Shown here one piece after another: positions 44,682 through 53,489 of a stretch of 64,000 nt of DNA (position 1 is the first letter of the stretch; each line of letters begins with the position of its first letter). The stretch covers positions 62,001 to 126,000 of the forward strand of contig NZ_NESC01000010.1 in the NCBI RefSeq assembly GCF_003063575.1, written 5' to 3'. The stretch comes from Limnohabitans sp. Jir72. GTDB lineage: Bacteria; Pseudomonadota; Gammaproteobacteria; Burkholderiales; Burkholderiaceae_C. Under the pieces are notes generated by a model, which worked only from the letters and a program-made list of their open reading frames with translations, had not been told where the DNA came from and did no database searches. The position numbers and the translations under genes are program-made.

Positions 44682-45857
44682 ATGACGTATCTGCGCGATG
44701 CGCTCACCGAACGGGTGGGCGAATTCATCCAGCTGCGGCGAGACATCCACCGCCACCCCGAACTGGCGTTTGAAGAGCACCGCACCTCGGACCTGGTGGC
44801 GGCCAAGCTGCAAAGCTGGGGCTACCAAGTGCACCGCGGTCTGGGCGGCACCGGCGTGGTGGGCACTTTGAAGCGCGGCAGCAGCGAGCGCAAGCTCGGC
44901 ATCCGCGCCGACATGGACGCCTTGCCCATTCAAGAAGCCACCGGCGCCGAGTGGGCCAGCACACGCCAAGGCCTGATGCACGCCTGCGGCCACGATGGCC
45001 ACACCGCGATGCTGCTGGCCGCGGCCAAAGCCATCGCGCAAGCGCCGGAATTTGACGGCACGCTGAACCTGATTTTTCAGCCCGCCGAAGAAGGTGGCGG
45101 CGGCGCGGTGCGCATGATGGACGATGGCTTGTTTGAGCACCACCCCTGCGACGCCGTGTTTGCCATGCACAACATGCCCGGCATGCCGGTGGGGCACTTG
45201 GTGTTCCGCGATGGCGCGGCCATGGCCTCAAGCGATTACGTCACCATCCGCATCCACGGCACCGGCGGCCACGGCGCGATGCCGCACCGCAGTGCCGATC
45301 CGCTGGTGGCGGCGTCTTCCATCGTCATGGCCTTGCAGACCATCGTCTCGCGCAATGTGGACCCGCTGCACACCGCCGTGGTCACCGTGGGTGCTTTGCA
45401 CGCTGGGCAGGCCAACAACGTGATCCCGGCGCTGGCCACTTTGGAGCTGAGCGTGCGAGCGCTTGACCCGCAGGTGCGCCTGTTGCTGGAGCAACGCATC
45501 AAGGGGCTGGTGACCGCGCAAGCTGAGAGCTTTGGCGTGCGGGCCGAGGTGGAATGGCGGCAAGGCTATTGCGTGCTGGTCAACCACACGGCGCAAACCG
45601 AATTTGCCCGCCAAGTGGCGCTCGATTTGGTGGGGCCAGAGCGCGTCACCCCGAACGGGCCGCAACTGACGGGCAGCGAGGACTTTGCCTTCATGCTGGA
45701 GAAAGTGCCGGGCAGCTATTTGCTGATTGGCAATGGCGACGGCGATTCGGCCGGCGCGTGCATGGTGCACAACCCGGCGTATGACTTCAACGATGACAAC
45801 ATCGCCACGGGCAGCGCGTATTGGATTGCACTGGTGAAGGCCTACTTGGCCAACTAA
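44682..45857 (+). CDS. M20-family amidohydrolase, hippurate-hydrolase-like
   Basis: The 391-residue metallopeptidase has RADMDALPIQE, HACGHDGHTAMLL with metal-binding Cys and His residues, FQPAEEGGGGA with the catalytic glutamates, and TGSEDFAFMLEKVPG near the end. This is the M20D amidohydrolase group that cleaves N-acyl amino acids such as hippurate or indole-3-acetyl conjugates. It begins one base after the Bug gene (start ATG 44682; the longer ORF-track start lies inside Bug). The next gene is under a glycine riboswitch, which fits a glycine-releasing activity, but substrate is not proven. Confidence 0.9.
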   Translation: MTYLRDALTERVGEFIQLRRDIHRHPELAFEEHRTSDLVAAKLQSWGYQVHRGLGGTGVVGTLKRGSSERKLGIRADMDALPIQEATGAEWASTRQGLMHACGHDGHTAMLLAAAKAIAQAPEFDGTLNLIFQPAEEGGGGAVRMMDDGLFEHHPCDAVFAMHNMPGMPVGHLVFRDGAAMASSDYVTIRIHGTGGHGAMPHRSADPLVAASSIVMALQTIVSRNVDPLHTAVVTVGALHAGQANNVIPALATLELSVRALDPQVRLLLEQRIKGLVTAQAESFGVRAEVEWRQGYCVLVNHTAQTEFARQVALDLVGPERVTPNGPQLTGSEDFAFMLEKVPGSYLLIGNGDGDSAGACMVHNPAYDFNDDNIATGSAYWIALVKAYLAN

Positions 45858-45890
45858 AATGATTGAAAACCATCGACCTTGTGTCGACAT

Positions 45891-46120
45891 GTGATCGGGA
45901 GAGACTGCCACCGCTTGCGGCAGGCAGCGCCGAAGGAGCAACCGCCCCGGAAACTCTCAGGCCAAAGGACCGGTCACATGCCAATTCTCTGAAGAGCTGC
46001 TGGCGTCATCGTCCGCCAGTGCACCGAAGGAGCAAGCGATGCGCCGTTGCGCGTGTCGTGAATCTCTCAGGTCCTGATACAGAGGGGGCGCCACCGTCAT
46101 GCGGCTTGCATGCGGTGGCC
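45891..46120 (+). promoter_or_regulatory. Tandem glycine riboswitch
   Basis: Two glycine aptamers stand in series. Aptamer I (about 45891-45978) shows CGGGAGAGACTGC, GCCGAAGGAGCAACCGCC and GGAAACTCTCAGGCCAAAGGACCG. Aptamer II (about 45986-46086) shows CTGAAGAGCTGCTGG, CACCGAAGGAGCAAGCG and TGAATCTCTCAGGTCCTGATACAGAGGGG. A hairpin, GCCACCG-T-CATGC-GGCTT-GCATG-CGGTGGC (46090-46119), follows and lies 17 bases before AGGAA of the ribosome-binding site. Lack of a T run suggests translational rather than transcriptional control. The controlled gene is the DadA-like dehydrogenase. Confidence 0.93.
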
Positions 46121-46152
46121 CCATCCTTTGACGTCTAGGAAAGCTCACTTTC

Positions 46153-47406
46153 ATGAAAACCATTGCAGTTATTGGCGGCGGCATCACCGGCGTCACCACC
46201 GCCTATTCCTTGGCCAAACGCGGCTTTGCCGTCACCTTGTTCGAACGCCATCGCTATGCCGCGATGGAAACCTCTTTTGCCAACGGCGGTCAGCTCTCGG
46301 CTTCCAACGCCGAGGTCTGGACCCACTGGTCCACCATCCTCAAGGGCATCAAGTGGATGCTCAAAAGCGATGCACCGCTCTTGGTCAACCCCGCACCGAC
46401 CTGGCACAAGCTGTCGTGGTTTGCCGAGTTCATCGCGGCCATGCCCCATTACGAGCGCAACACCGTCGAGACCGCCCGGCTGGCTGTGGCTGCACGCCAG
46501 CACCTGTTTGCCTGGGCGCAAGAAGAGGGCATCGACTTCGACTTGAAGAAAGAAGGCATCTTGCACATCTACCGCGACAAAAAGGGCTTTGACCATGCCG
46601 GTCGCGTCTCGCAAATGCTGGCCAAAGGCGGCTTGCCCCGCCGCGCTGTGACGCCCGAGGAAATGAAGGCCATCGAGCCCACCCTGGCGGGCACTTATTA
46701 CGGTGGCTACTTCACCGAAAGCGACTCGACCGGTGACATCCACAAGTTCACCAACGGCCTGGCTGCAGCAGCCGAGCGCCTGGGTGTGAAGACTTTGTAC
46801 GGACAAGATGTGAAATCGGTGCGCAGCGACGGCCAACAAGCCGTCATCACGGTGGCTGGCGATGAAGGCAATACCGTGCACACCTTCGACGGCATGGTGG
46901 TGTGTGCGGGCGTGGCCAGCCGCGACTTCGCCTCGCAACTGGGTGACCGCGTCAACATCTACCCCGTCAAAGGCTATTCGATCACCGTCAACCTGAACGA
47001 CGAACAAAGCCAGGCCGGTGCGCCCAACGTGAGCTTGCTGGACGACGAGACCAAGCTGGTCACCAGCCGCTTGGGACTGAACCGTTTCCGCGTGGCGGGC
47101 ACGGCCGAGTTCAATGGTGTGGACCGCGACATCCGCGCCGACCGCATCCGCCCCTTGATCCAGTGGGTGGAGCAGTGCTTCCCCAAGATCAACACCCGCT
47201 CGGTGGTGCCATGGGCCGGCCTGCGCCCCATGATGCCGAACATGTTGCCCCGCGTCGGTCGCGGCAGCAAAGCCAACGTGTTCTACAACACCGGTCACGG
47301 CCACCTGGGCTGGACGCTGTCGGCGGTGACCGCCGACATGGTGGGCAATGTGGTGCAAGAAGCCAGCCGCTCTGTGCAGCTGGCCGGTGTGTTTCAGCCC
47401 GCCTGA
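46153..47406 (+). CDS. dadA: DadA-like FAD-dependent amino-acid dehydrogenase
   Basis: The 417-residue flavoprotein starts MKTIAVIGGGITGVTTAYSLAKRGFAVTLFERH, the FAD dinucleotide-binding motif, has ETSFANGGQLSASNAEVW as in D-amino-acid dehydrogenase DadA, and ends with WAGLRPMMPNMLPRVGRGSKANVFYNTGHGHLGWTLS. DadA oxidatively deaminates D-amino acids and passes electrons to the respiratory chain. The glycine riboswitch upstream suggests glycine (achiral, accepted by related oxidases) as substrate or signal. Convergent with an MFS gene, overlapping by 13 bases. Confidence 0.88.
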   Translation: MKTIAVIGGGITGVTTAYSLAKRGFAVTLFERHRYAAMETSFANGGQLSASNAEVWTHWSTILKGIKWMLKSDAPLLVNPAPTWHKLSWFAEFIAAMPHYERNTVETARLAVAARQHLFAWAQEEGIDFDLKKEGILHIYRDKKGFDHAGRVSQMLAKGGLPRRAVTPEEMKAIEPTLAGTYYGGYFTESDSTGDIHKFTNGLAAAAERLGVKTLYGQDVKSVRSDGQQAVITVAGDEGNTVHTFDGMVVCAGVASRDFASQLGDRVNIYPVKGYSITVNLNDEQSQAGAPNVSLLDDETKLVTSRLGLNRFRVAGTAEFNGVDRDIRADRIRPLIQWVEQCFPKINTRSVVPWAGLRPMMPNMLPRVGRGSKANVFYNTGHGHLGWTLSAVTADMVGNVVQEASRSVQLAGVFQPA

Positions 47407-48617
47407 CGCACCCGCCAAAACAGCCAGCTGGCGATGCACAGGTTGAGCAAGTTCCACGCGATGCCATTCAAAAAGGCCGCGTGGTAACTGCCCGTCAGGT
47501 CAAACACCCAGCCTGACATCCAGCCCCCCAAGGCCATGCCCAGCAGTGTGGCCATGATGACGGCACCCACCCGGGCGCCGGCTTCTTTGGGGTCAAAGTG
47601 TTCGCGGATGATGATCGCGTAGGCCGGCACGATGCCGCCCTGAAACAGGCCAAACATGGCCGACACCAGGTACAGCGGCACCAAGCCATCAAAAGGCAAG
47701 AACATCAGCAGCGCCACGCCCTGCAGCATGGAGCCCAACAGCAAAGTGCGGATGCCCCCAATGCGGTCGCTGATCACGCCAAATACCAGGCGGCTGACGA
47801 TGCCGCTGGCCAGCATGAGCGAGAGCATTTCGGCCCCGCGCGCTGCGCCAAATCCCAAGTCGGTGCAATAGGCCACGATGTGCACCTGCGGCATGGACAT
47901 GGCCACGCAACACGCCACACCCGCCACGCACAACAAGCCTTGCGCCACAGAAGGCTTGAGGCCAAACGGACGGCTGCGGTCCAACACCGGGGCGTTCGCG
48001 TTGGCTGGTGTCAGGGTCACCAGCGGCGGGCGCTGGCGCATGCGTGTGGCCAGCAAGAACATGCCCACGCCGCAAAAGATGCCCAGCAGGATGTAGGTCT
48101 GACGCCAGCCGATGGTCTCCACGCCATGCTGCACCAGCGGCGGCCAGATCGTGCCCGCGATGTAATTGCCACTGGCGCAAATGGCCACCGCAATGCCCCG
48201 GCGGCGGTTCCACCACAAGGCCGTATCGGCCATCAAGGGTGCAAAGGTGGACGAGCTGCCCACAAAACCCATCAGCGCATGCGCCAGTCCAAAAGCCCAG
48301 ATGCTGCCCGACATGCCTGCCCACACAAAACCGCCACACACCGCCAGCGCACCCACCCACAGCACGGGCATCAAGCCGTGCCGGTCGGCCATGCGGCCCG
48401 TGAGCAAACCGCCCAAGCCCAGGCTGATCATCATCAGCGTGTAAGGCAGCGACGCATCGGCCCGGCCCACCCCAAACTCGGCCTGCACCTCCGGCAGCAC
48501 CACCGAGACGATGTACATGCTGCTGTTGCCCAGCACCACCAGCCCCAGCGTGACGAGCAAGCGCCAGGCAGCTTGACGGGAATCGATGAGGGCGGGGTCG
48601 GCGGGGAGGGTGTGCAT
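47394..48617 (-). CDS. MFS transporter
   Basis: The 407-residue protein has twelve membrane segments and the MFS loop motif GRMADRHGLMPVLW between helices 2 and 3. The pattern FWN-like NRRRGIAVAICASGNYIAGTIWPPLVQ after helix 5 resembles the oxalate/formate antiporter and monocarboxylate branch. It is transcribed alone toward dadA. Substrate cannot be inferred; a role in carboxylate or amino-acid flux would fit the neighbours. Confidence 0.88.
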   Translation of the reverse strand: MHTLPADPALIDSRQAAWRLLVTLGLVVLGNSSMYIVSVVLPEVQAEFGVGRADASLPYTLMMISLGLGGLLTGRMADRHGLMPVLWVGALAVCGGFVWAGMSGSIWAFGLAHALMGFVGSSSTFAPLMADTALWWNRRRGIAVAICASGNYIAGTIWPPLVQHGVETIGWRQTYILLGIFCGVGMFLLATRMRQRPPLVTLTPANANAPVLDRSRPFGLKPSVAQGLLCVAGVACCVAMSMPQVHIVAYCTDLGFGAARGAEMLSLMLASGIVSRLVFGVISDRIGGIRTLLLGSMLQGVALLMFLPFDGLVPLYLVSAMFGLFQGGIVPAYAIIIREHFDPKEAGARVGAVIMATLLGMALGGWMSGWVFDLTGSYHAAFLNGIAWNLLNLCIASWLFWRVRQAG

Positions 48618-48961
48618 GTTGCCAATTTAGCCGATGGGCGAGGGGGCGCTTGTCTTTTGGGTTACTGGCGAATCGGCTGCGCGGCATGGCTCGGACCTTG
48701 ACCGTTTTCGCTGCAGGCCGTTGTTTGAATGGCCCATGTTGCTGTCTTGTCTTTGTAGGAGCCCACCCGTGGGCGATGGTTTGCAGGGCGAATGGAGGGC
48801 GTGTGACAGGCCCATCGCCCACAGGGGTGGGCTCCTGCAAAAAAATCATCTCTTAAATGCTGTTCAAGACTTCAAGGGGGCGGATCAAGGGCAGTCATCT
48901 AATGGACAGTTCGCAGCCATTCGAACCTGTACGCTGGTGGTTTCAAAATTCAGGAGTGCCC
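48618..48961. other. Non-coding gap containing a REPIN-like palindrome
   Basis: This 344-base divergent gap holds the promoters of the MFS and HD-domain genes and the family B palindrome at 48754-48839. The ORF-track extension of the HD gene into it (from 48857) is not supported, because AGGAG and a normal ATG lie at 48952-48964. I see no further gene. Confidence 0.6.
48754..48839. repeat. REPIN-like palindrome (family B), copy 2
   Basis: TGTAGGAGCCCACCC-GTGGGCGATGG and CCCATCGCCCACAGGGGTGGGCTCCTGCA pair with one or two unpaired bases around a centre of about 32 bases. The arms match the copy at 32.4 kb nearly exactly, while the central sequence is different, as expected for two REP hairpins brought together in opposite orientation. 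Confidence 0.85.
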
Positions 48962-49540
48962 ATGAACGACCGTGCCCAATTTATCCGCATGCAAGACAGC
49001 ACACACCAAGACTGGGCCCTGATTGCCGGGGAGTTCATGCAATTCACCAAATCACTGCCCGACCGGGTGATGGCGCACTTGAAACTGCTCGATGGCGACT
49101 ACGGTGGTTTTCCGGTGGACCGCTACACCCACTGCCTGCAAACCGCCACCCGGTCCTTGCGCGACGGGCGTGATGATGAATACGTGGTGTGTGCTTTGCT
49201 GCACGACATTGGGGACACGCTGGGCACCTTCAACCACCCGGACATCGCCGCCGCCATCCTCAAACCCTTTGTCTCTGAAGCCAATTTGTGGATGGTGCAA
49301 AACCACGGGATTTTTCAGGGCTACAACTTCTTTCACCACATCGGCATGGACCGGAATATGCGCGACATGTTCAAAGACCACCCGCATTACGCCCGAACCG
49401 AAGAGTTCATCGCGCTCTACGACGACCCGGCGTTTGATGCGAGTTACGACACGCTGCCCATCGAAGCCTTTGAGCCGATGCTGCGCAAGGTGATGGCCCA
49501 GCCGGTGAACTCGGTCTACAAGGACGCCTTGAAAGCCTGA
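48962..49540 (+). CDS. HD-domain protein, possible PhnZ/TmpB-type oxygenase or phosphohydrolase
   Basis: The 192-residue protein has metal ligands in the HD pattern: H57 in RYTHCLQ, H81-D82 in ALLHDIGD, H92 in FNHPD and H115 in VQNHGIF. A glycine-tyrosine loop, LLDGDYGGFPVDRY, precedes the first ligand. HD proteins of this size and pattern include nucleotide phosphohydrolases and the mixed-valent di-iron oxygenases PhnZ and TmpB; the sequence alone does not decide. AGGAGTGCCC before the ATG sets the start. A shared terminator separates it from htpG. Confidence 0.75.
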   Translation: MNDRAQFIRMQDSTHQDWALIAGEFMQFTKSLPDRVMAHLKLLDGDYGGFPVDRYTHCLQTATRSLRDGRDDEYVVCALLHDIGDTLGTFNHPDIAAAILKPFVSEANLWMVQNHGIFQGYNFFHHIGMDRNMRDMFKDHPHYARTEEFIALYDDPAFDASYDTLPIEAFEPMLRKVMAQPVNSVYKDALKA

Positions 49541-49560
49541 CTTTCAAAGCACCCAAGAAA

Positions 49561-49593
49561 AAAGGGGCAGCACCCACAGGTGCCGCCCCTTTT
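49561..49593. terminator. Bidirectional terminator between the HD gene and htpG
   Basis: AAAAGGGGC-A-GCACC-CACA-GGTGC-CGCCCCTTTT forms a stem of about 13 bp with one mismatch and a 4-base loop, with A and T runs on both sides so that it can work in either direction. Confidence 0.9.
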
Positions 49594-49611
49594 GTTTGAG
49601 GTACGCGCCGA

Positions 49612-51579
49612 TCAGCTCAGCAGCGCATTCACCCGCTTGACATAAGCCGCAGGGTCTGCAGGCAAGCCGCCCTCGGCCAGCAGCGCTTGGTCAAACAGAA
49701 TGTGGGCCAGATCGTGGAAGTGGACCGAGCCGTCGAGCTTTTTGACCAGCGCGTGTTCGGGGTTGACCTCCAGCACGGGCTTGACTTCGGGGGCTTGTTG
49801 CCCAGCTTGCTTGAGCATGCGGGCCAGTTGCATGCTCATGCCGTCGTCGGTCACCACCAGGCAGGCTGGGCTGTCCACCAGTCGGCTGGTCACGCGCACG
49901 TCTTCGGCTTTGTCTTTGAGCGCTTCTTTGAGCTTGGCCAGCACGGGCTTGAAGGTTTCGGCCGCGTCTTCGGCGGCTTTCTTTTCTTCTTCGTCTTGCA
50001 GCTTGCCCAGGTCAAATGCGCCTTTGGCCACACTCTGCAGCGGGGTGCCGTCGAATTCGTTCACAAAGTTCAGCGCCCACTCGTCCACGCGGTCGGTCAT
50101 CAGCAGCACTTCGATGCCTTTTTTCTTGAAGACTTCGAGCTGTGGGCTGTTCTTGGCGGCGGCCAGGGTGTCGGCGGTGATGTAGTAGATGGCGTCTTGG
50201 CCTTCCTTCATGCGGGCTTTGTAGTCGGCAAAGCTCACGCTCACGGTGTCGTGGGTCGATGAAGCAAAACGCAGCAGTTTGGACAAACGCGCTTGGTTGC
50301 CAAAGTCTTCGCCCAGGCCTTCTTTGAGCACCGCGCCGAACTCGGCGTAGAACTTGGAGTATTGGCCGAGCTTCGCTTTGTCTTCCTCGCTTAAAACATC
50401 AGTCACACCGTCTGTGCTTTCTGGCGCCTTGTCGTGTTTCGCCAAGTCTTCCAGCATGGACAACACACGCTTCGTGCAACCTTCGCGGATGGCTTTGACG
50501 TCGCGGCTTTCTTGCAGCAGCTCGCGGCTCACGTTCAGGGGCAGGTCGGCCGAATCCACCACGCCCTTCACAAAACGCAGGTAGCTGGGCATCAGCGCTT
50601 CGGCTTCGTCCATGATGAACACGCGCTTGACGTACAGCTTGATGCCGGCCTTCTTGTCGCGGTTCCACAGGTCTTGTGGCGCTTTGCCGGGGATGTACAG
50701 CAGCTGGGTGTATTCGGTGCTGCCTTCCACGCGGTTGTGCGTCCAGGTCAGCGGGGCTTCAAAATCGCGGCTGATCTGTTTGTAAAAATCAGCGTACTGC
50801 TCGTCGCTGATGTCTTTCTTGGGGCGGGTCCACAAGGCGCTGGCCTTGTTGATGGTTTCCCACTCGCCGGTCTTGAGCATGCCGCCGGGCTTGCGTCCAG
50901 CTTCTTCGTTGCTGGGGTCAATCAGTTCGCCGTCTTGCCATTCTTCCTTTTCCATCAAGATGGGCAGGCTGATGTGGTCGGCGTACTTGCCAACGATTTC
51001 TTTGAGCTTCCAGGTGTTGGCGTATTCCATCGCCTCTTCGCGCAGGTGCAAGATCACGCTGGTGCCGCGTTCAGCGCGGGTAATGGTCTCGACCTCAAAG
51101 TCGCCTGTACCACCGCTGATCCAGCGCACACCTTCTGCCGCTGCCGTGCCTGCACGGCGGGTTTCGACGGTGATTTTTTCGGCGACGATGAAGCCCGAAT
51201 AAAAACCCACGCCAAACTGGCCGATCAGCTGCGCGTCTGACTTTTGGTCGCCGCTCAGCTTGCTCACAAAGTCTTTGGTCCCGCTCTTGGCGATCGTGCC
51301 CAGGTGGTCAATCGCTTCTTGCGCCGTCATGCCGATGCCGTTGTCGGTGATGGTCAGCGTTTTGGCGGCTTGGTCAAAGCTCAGGCGCACTTGCAAGTCA
51401 GGTGCGTCTTCATAAAGGCCGTTGTTGTTGAGCGCTTCAAAGCGCAATTTGTCGCAGGCGTCCGAGGCATTCGAGATCAGCTCGCGCAAGAAAATTTCGC
51501 GGTTGGAATAAAGCGAGTGGGTGACCAAGTGCAGCAGTTGCGCGACTTCGGCCTGAAAGGCATGGGTTTGTTTGCTCAT
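49612..51579 (-). CDS. htpG: Molecular chaperone HtpG (Hsp90)
   Basis: HtpG is the bacterial Hsp90, an ATP-dependent cytoplasmic chaperone. The 655-residue sequence has the N-terminal GHKL ATPase domain ([33 protein letters not shown], and [11 protein letters not shown]), a middle domain with the catalytic arginine region, and a dimerising C-terminal domain. It is about 30 residues longer than the E. coli protein. It is the only gene of its transcript and ends at a strong terminator. Confidence 0.97.
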   Translation of the reverse strand: MSKQTHAFQAEVAQLLHLVTHSLYSNREIFLRELISNASDACDKLRFEALNNNGLYEDAPDLQVRLSFDQAAKTLTITDNGIGMTAQEAIDHLGTIAKSGTKDFVSKLSGDQKSDAQLIGQFGVGFYSGFIVAEKITVETRRAGTAAAEGVRWISGGTGDFEVETITRAERGTSVILHLREEAMEYANTWKLKEIVGKYADHISLPILMEKEEWQDGELIDPSNEEAGRKPGGMLKTGEWETINKASALWTRPKKDISDEQYADFYKQISRDFEAPLTWTHNRVEGSTEYTQLLYIPGKAPQDLWNRDKKAGIKLYVKRVFIMDEAEALMPSYLRFVKGVVDSADLPLNVSRELLQESRDVKAIREGCTKRVLSMLEDLAKHDKAPESTDGVTDVLSEEDKAKLGQYSKFYAEFGAVLKEGLGEDFGNQARLSKLLRFASSTHDTVSVSFADYKARMKEGQDAIYYITADTLAAAKNSPQLEVFKKKGIEVLLMTDRVDEWALNFVNEFDGTPLQSVAKGAFDLGKLQDEEEKKAAEDAAETFKPVLAKLKEALKDKAEDVRVTSRLVDSPACLVVTDDGMSMQLARMLKQAGQQAPEVKPVLEVNPEHALVKKLDGSVHFHDLAHILFDQALLAEGGLPADPAAYVKRVNALLS

Positions 51580-51671
51580 AGGGATTCAACAGGTAAAAAA
51601 AGATCAAAAAACCAAAACGCCCATTAGCTTGGGGCGTCAGGCATGGTTTCAAGAGGGGTAAACGTTGACGC

Positions 51672-52079
51672 TCAATGGATGGTTTTTTTGGACCAATACA
51701 CCACATGGGGCAGGTGCTCGAAATGGGCGTCGCAGGTCAGCAATGTTGCGCCTTTGTTCAAGGCAGTTGCGTAAACAATGGCATCGGCAGTGGCCAGTTT
51801 GTGGTCTTTGTTCAATTGGGCGGCCAGCAGGGCAATCGTTGTGTCCAGCGGTGTGACGACACATTCCTGCGTGTAGGCAATCACCTGATCAGCTTCGTCT
51901 TCGCCCATTTCGCGCAGCATCCATTTGGACAGTTCTAATTGAACCAGCGTGGGAACGATGCATTGATCTTGAGAGGGAAAGTGAGGTGCCAATTTTTTGC
52001 CAAGTGGCGTGAGCATCAGAAATTCGATCCACGCGGAGGTGTCCACGACACACCAACGGAGCGAAGGCGCTGAAGGCAT
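51672..52079 (-). CDS. vapC: PIN-domain toxin VapC
   Basis: VapC toxins are Mg2+-dependent RNases, many of which cut tRNA. The 135-residue protein has the PIN acidic residues in VVDTSAWIEFL, the glutamate in LVQLELSKW, the aspartate in KLATADAIVYATA and the final TCDAHF. Its ATG shares a base with the stop of the upstream vapB (TAATG), the coupling usual for these pairs. Target is unknown. Confidence 0.88.
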   Translation of the reverse strand: MPSAPSLRWCVVDTSAWIEFLMLTPLGKKLAPHFPSQDQCIVPTLVQLELSKWMLREMGEDEADQVIAYTQECVVTPLDTTIALLAAQLNKDHKLATADAIVYATALNKGATLLTCDAHFEHLPHVVYWSKKTIH

Positions 52080-52291
52080 TACACCCGATCCTTGCGGTCG
52101 CGGTGCTCTTTGGATTTGGCGTTCTTGGCCAAACCTGCTAAGTCTTTGAGTTCAGGCATGGGCATGAGCAGCATGCCCTTGCCTTTGGGAATGAACACAA
52201 ATTTCTGGCCCGCCACCCAAGATTGTTCTTCGCGAACCCCTTTGGGAATCGAGATTTGGAATTTGCTGGACAGGGTTGTGGTGGTGGACAT
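52079..52291 (-). CDS. vapB: AbrB/SpoVT-type antitoxin VapB
   Basis: The 70-residue protein begins MSTTTTLSSKFQISIPKGVREEQSWVAGQKFVFIPKGKGMLLMP, the swapped-hairpin AbrB DNA-binding fold. The basic tail KNAKSKEHRDRKDRV probably wraps VapC. GAGG lies 6 bases ahead of the ATG at 52291, which favours it over the longer ORF-track start. VapB should neutralise VapC and repress the operon. Confidence 0.85.
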   Translation of the reverse strand: MSTTTTLSSKFQISIPKGVREEQSWVAGQKFVFIPKGKGMLLMPMPELKDLAGLAKNAKSKEHRDRKDRV

Positions 52292-52342
52292 GAGACGCCT
52301 CATCGATCGAGAAATGGTAAGAAATTTGAATTCTAGCCCCAT

Positions 52343-53368
52343 TCATTTCGCCAACGCCCCAACTTCCTTGTTCCATCGCTCCAGCAGTCGGCGGCGCTCG
52401 GCAGATTTGCCGTATTTTTCGAAGTCGTATTTGATCAAGCGCACGTTGTCCATGGACGGGATGCGCGGGTCGGGCTTGAAGGTCTTGTTGGCTGGGCTTT
52501 GCAGGCTGTCGGCTTTGGCGCCGATGCTTTGGCCGGCCGGGCTCATGAGCCAGTCGTAGTAGCGCTTGGCGTTGGCCGCGTTGCGGGCGCCTTTGACCAT
52601 GGCGATGCCGCCGATTTCGTAGCTGGTGCCTTCGCAGGGTGCGGTGGTGGCCACGGGGTATTTTTGGTGGCGCCACATGTCAAAACCAAAGATGAAGCTG
52701 ATGCCCACGGCCACTTCGCCTTTGGCCACATTGGGCGCCTGGGCGGTGCCGCTGCGGGTGTATTGCGTCACGTTTTTGTGCAGGGCCTTCATGTAGTCAA
52801 AGGCGGCGTCCTCGCCCATCAGCTGCACCAGCCCGGCCAGAATGGTGTAGGCCGTGCCGCTGGAAGCGGGGTGTGAGATTTCGACCTCGCCTTTGTAGAT
52901 GGGCTTGATCATGTCGGACCAGCATTGGGGCGCAGGCAGTTTCTTTTTCTTGAGCAGTTCGGTGTTCCAGCCAAAGCCAATGGCGCTGGTGTAGAAACCG
53001 CCGACCATGTTTTGTGTCATGGCGTACTGGCGCACGCTCCAGCCGTGCAGGTCGTTCAGGTAGTCGGGGCGGTAGGGGGCCAGCAGACCGATTTCGGCAG
53101 CTTGCAAAAATGGGTCACCGGTGCCGCCCCACCAGATGTCGGTCTTGGGGTTGGCCGCTTCGGCGCGCAATTGGGCCAGTGCTTCGCCGGTGGCTTTGCG
53201 CGTTTGGTTGACGGTGATGCCCGTGGCCTTGGTGAATTCTTTGGCGGCCATTTCGCACCAGCCTTGATCGGTGCTGCAAATCGCGTTGAGGCTGCCGGTT
53301 TGGGCTGAGGCGGCGCTTGTGGTCAGTGCGGTGGCGATGAAAAAGGCGGTTGTGAATTTCAGGGTCAC
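52343..53368 (-). CDS. ABC transporter substrate-binding protein, iron(III)/AfuA-like, without partners
   Basis: The 341-residue protein has a signal peptide (MTLKFTTAFFIATALTTSAASAQ), and the remainder resembles Fe3+-, thiamine- or polyamine-type binding proteins: GSLNAICSTDQGWCEMAAKEFTKATGITV, NPKTDIWWGGTGDPFLQAAEIGLLAPYRPDYL and HPASSGTAYTILAGL. No permease or ATPase gene is adjacent, so it either serves a transporter encoded elsewhere or acts as a sensor. Four cysteines are present, unusual for this family. Upstream lies a family A palindrome. Confidence 0.8.
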   Translation of the reverse strand: MTLKFTTAFFIATALTTSAASAQTGSLNAICSTDQGWCEMAAKEFTKATGITVNQTRKATGEALAQLRAEAANPKTDIWWGGTGDPFLQAAEIGLLAPYRPDYLNDLHGWSVRQYAMTQNMVGGFYTSAIGFGWNTELLKKKKLPAPQCWSDMIKPIYKGEVEISHPASSGTAYTILAGLVQLMGEDAAFDYMKALHKNVTQYTRSGTAQAPNVAKGEVAVGISFIFGFDMWRHQKYPVATTAPCEGTSYEIGGIAMVKGARNAANAKRYYDWLMSPAGQSIGAKADSLQSPANKTFKPDPRIPSMDNVRLIKYDFEKYGKSAERRRLLERWNKEVGALAK

Positions 53369-53397
53369 AGGGCGTCTCCAAAGGGGGTTGGTGAGCT

Positions 53398-53459
53398 TGT
53401 CGGGGCTAAAGCCGCCGACCTACGGGGTATTTTGTAGGTCGGTAGCTTTAGCTCCGACA
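53398..53459. repeat. Family A palindrome, best-paired copy
   Basis: TTGTCGGGGCTAAAGCCGCCGACCTAC and GTAGGTCGGTAGCTTTAGCTCCGACA surround GGGGTATTTT. Here the inner segment GCTAAAGC/GCTTTAGC is fully complementary, so this copy has the most complete long-range pairing. It lies between the binding-protein gene and the pseudouridine synthase gene. Confidence 0.85.
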
Positions 53460-53489
53460 TGGCGTGCTTCGATATGCATCCAAGCACCG

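Noticed and set aside
48857-48961. N-terminal extension of the HD-domain protein
   Set aside because: An AGGAG at proper distance supports the ATG at 48962, and the extension has no similarity to the family and adjoins a repeat.
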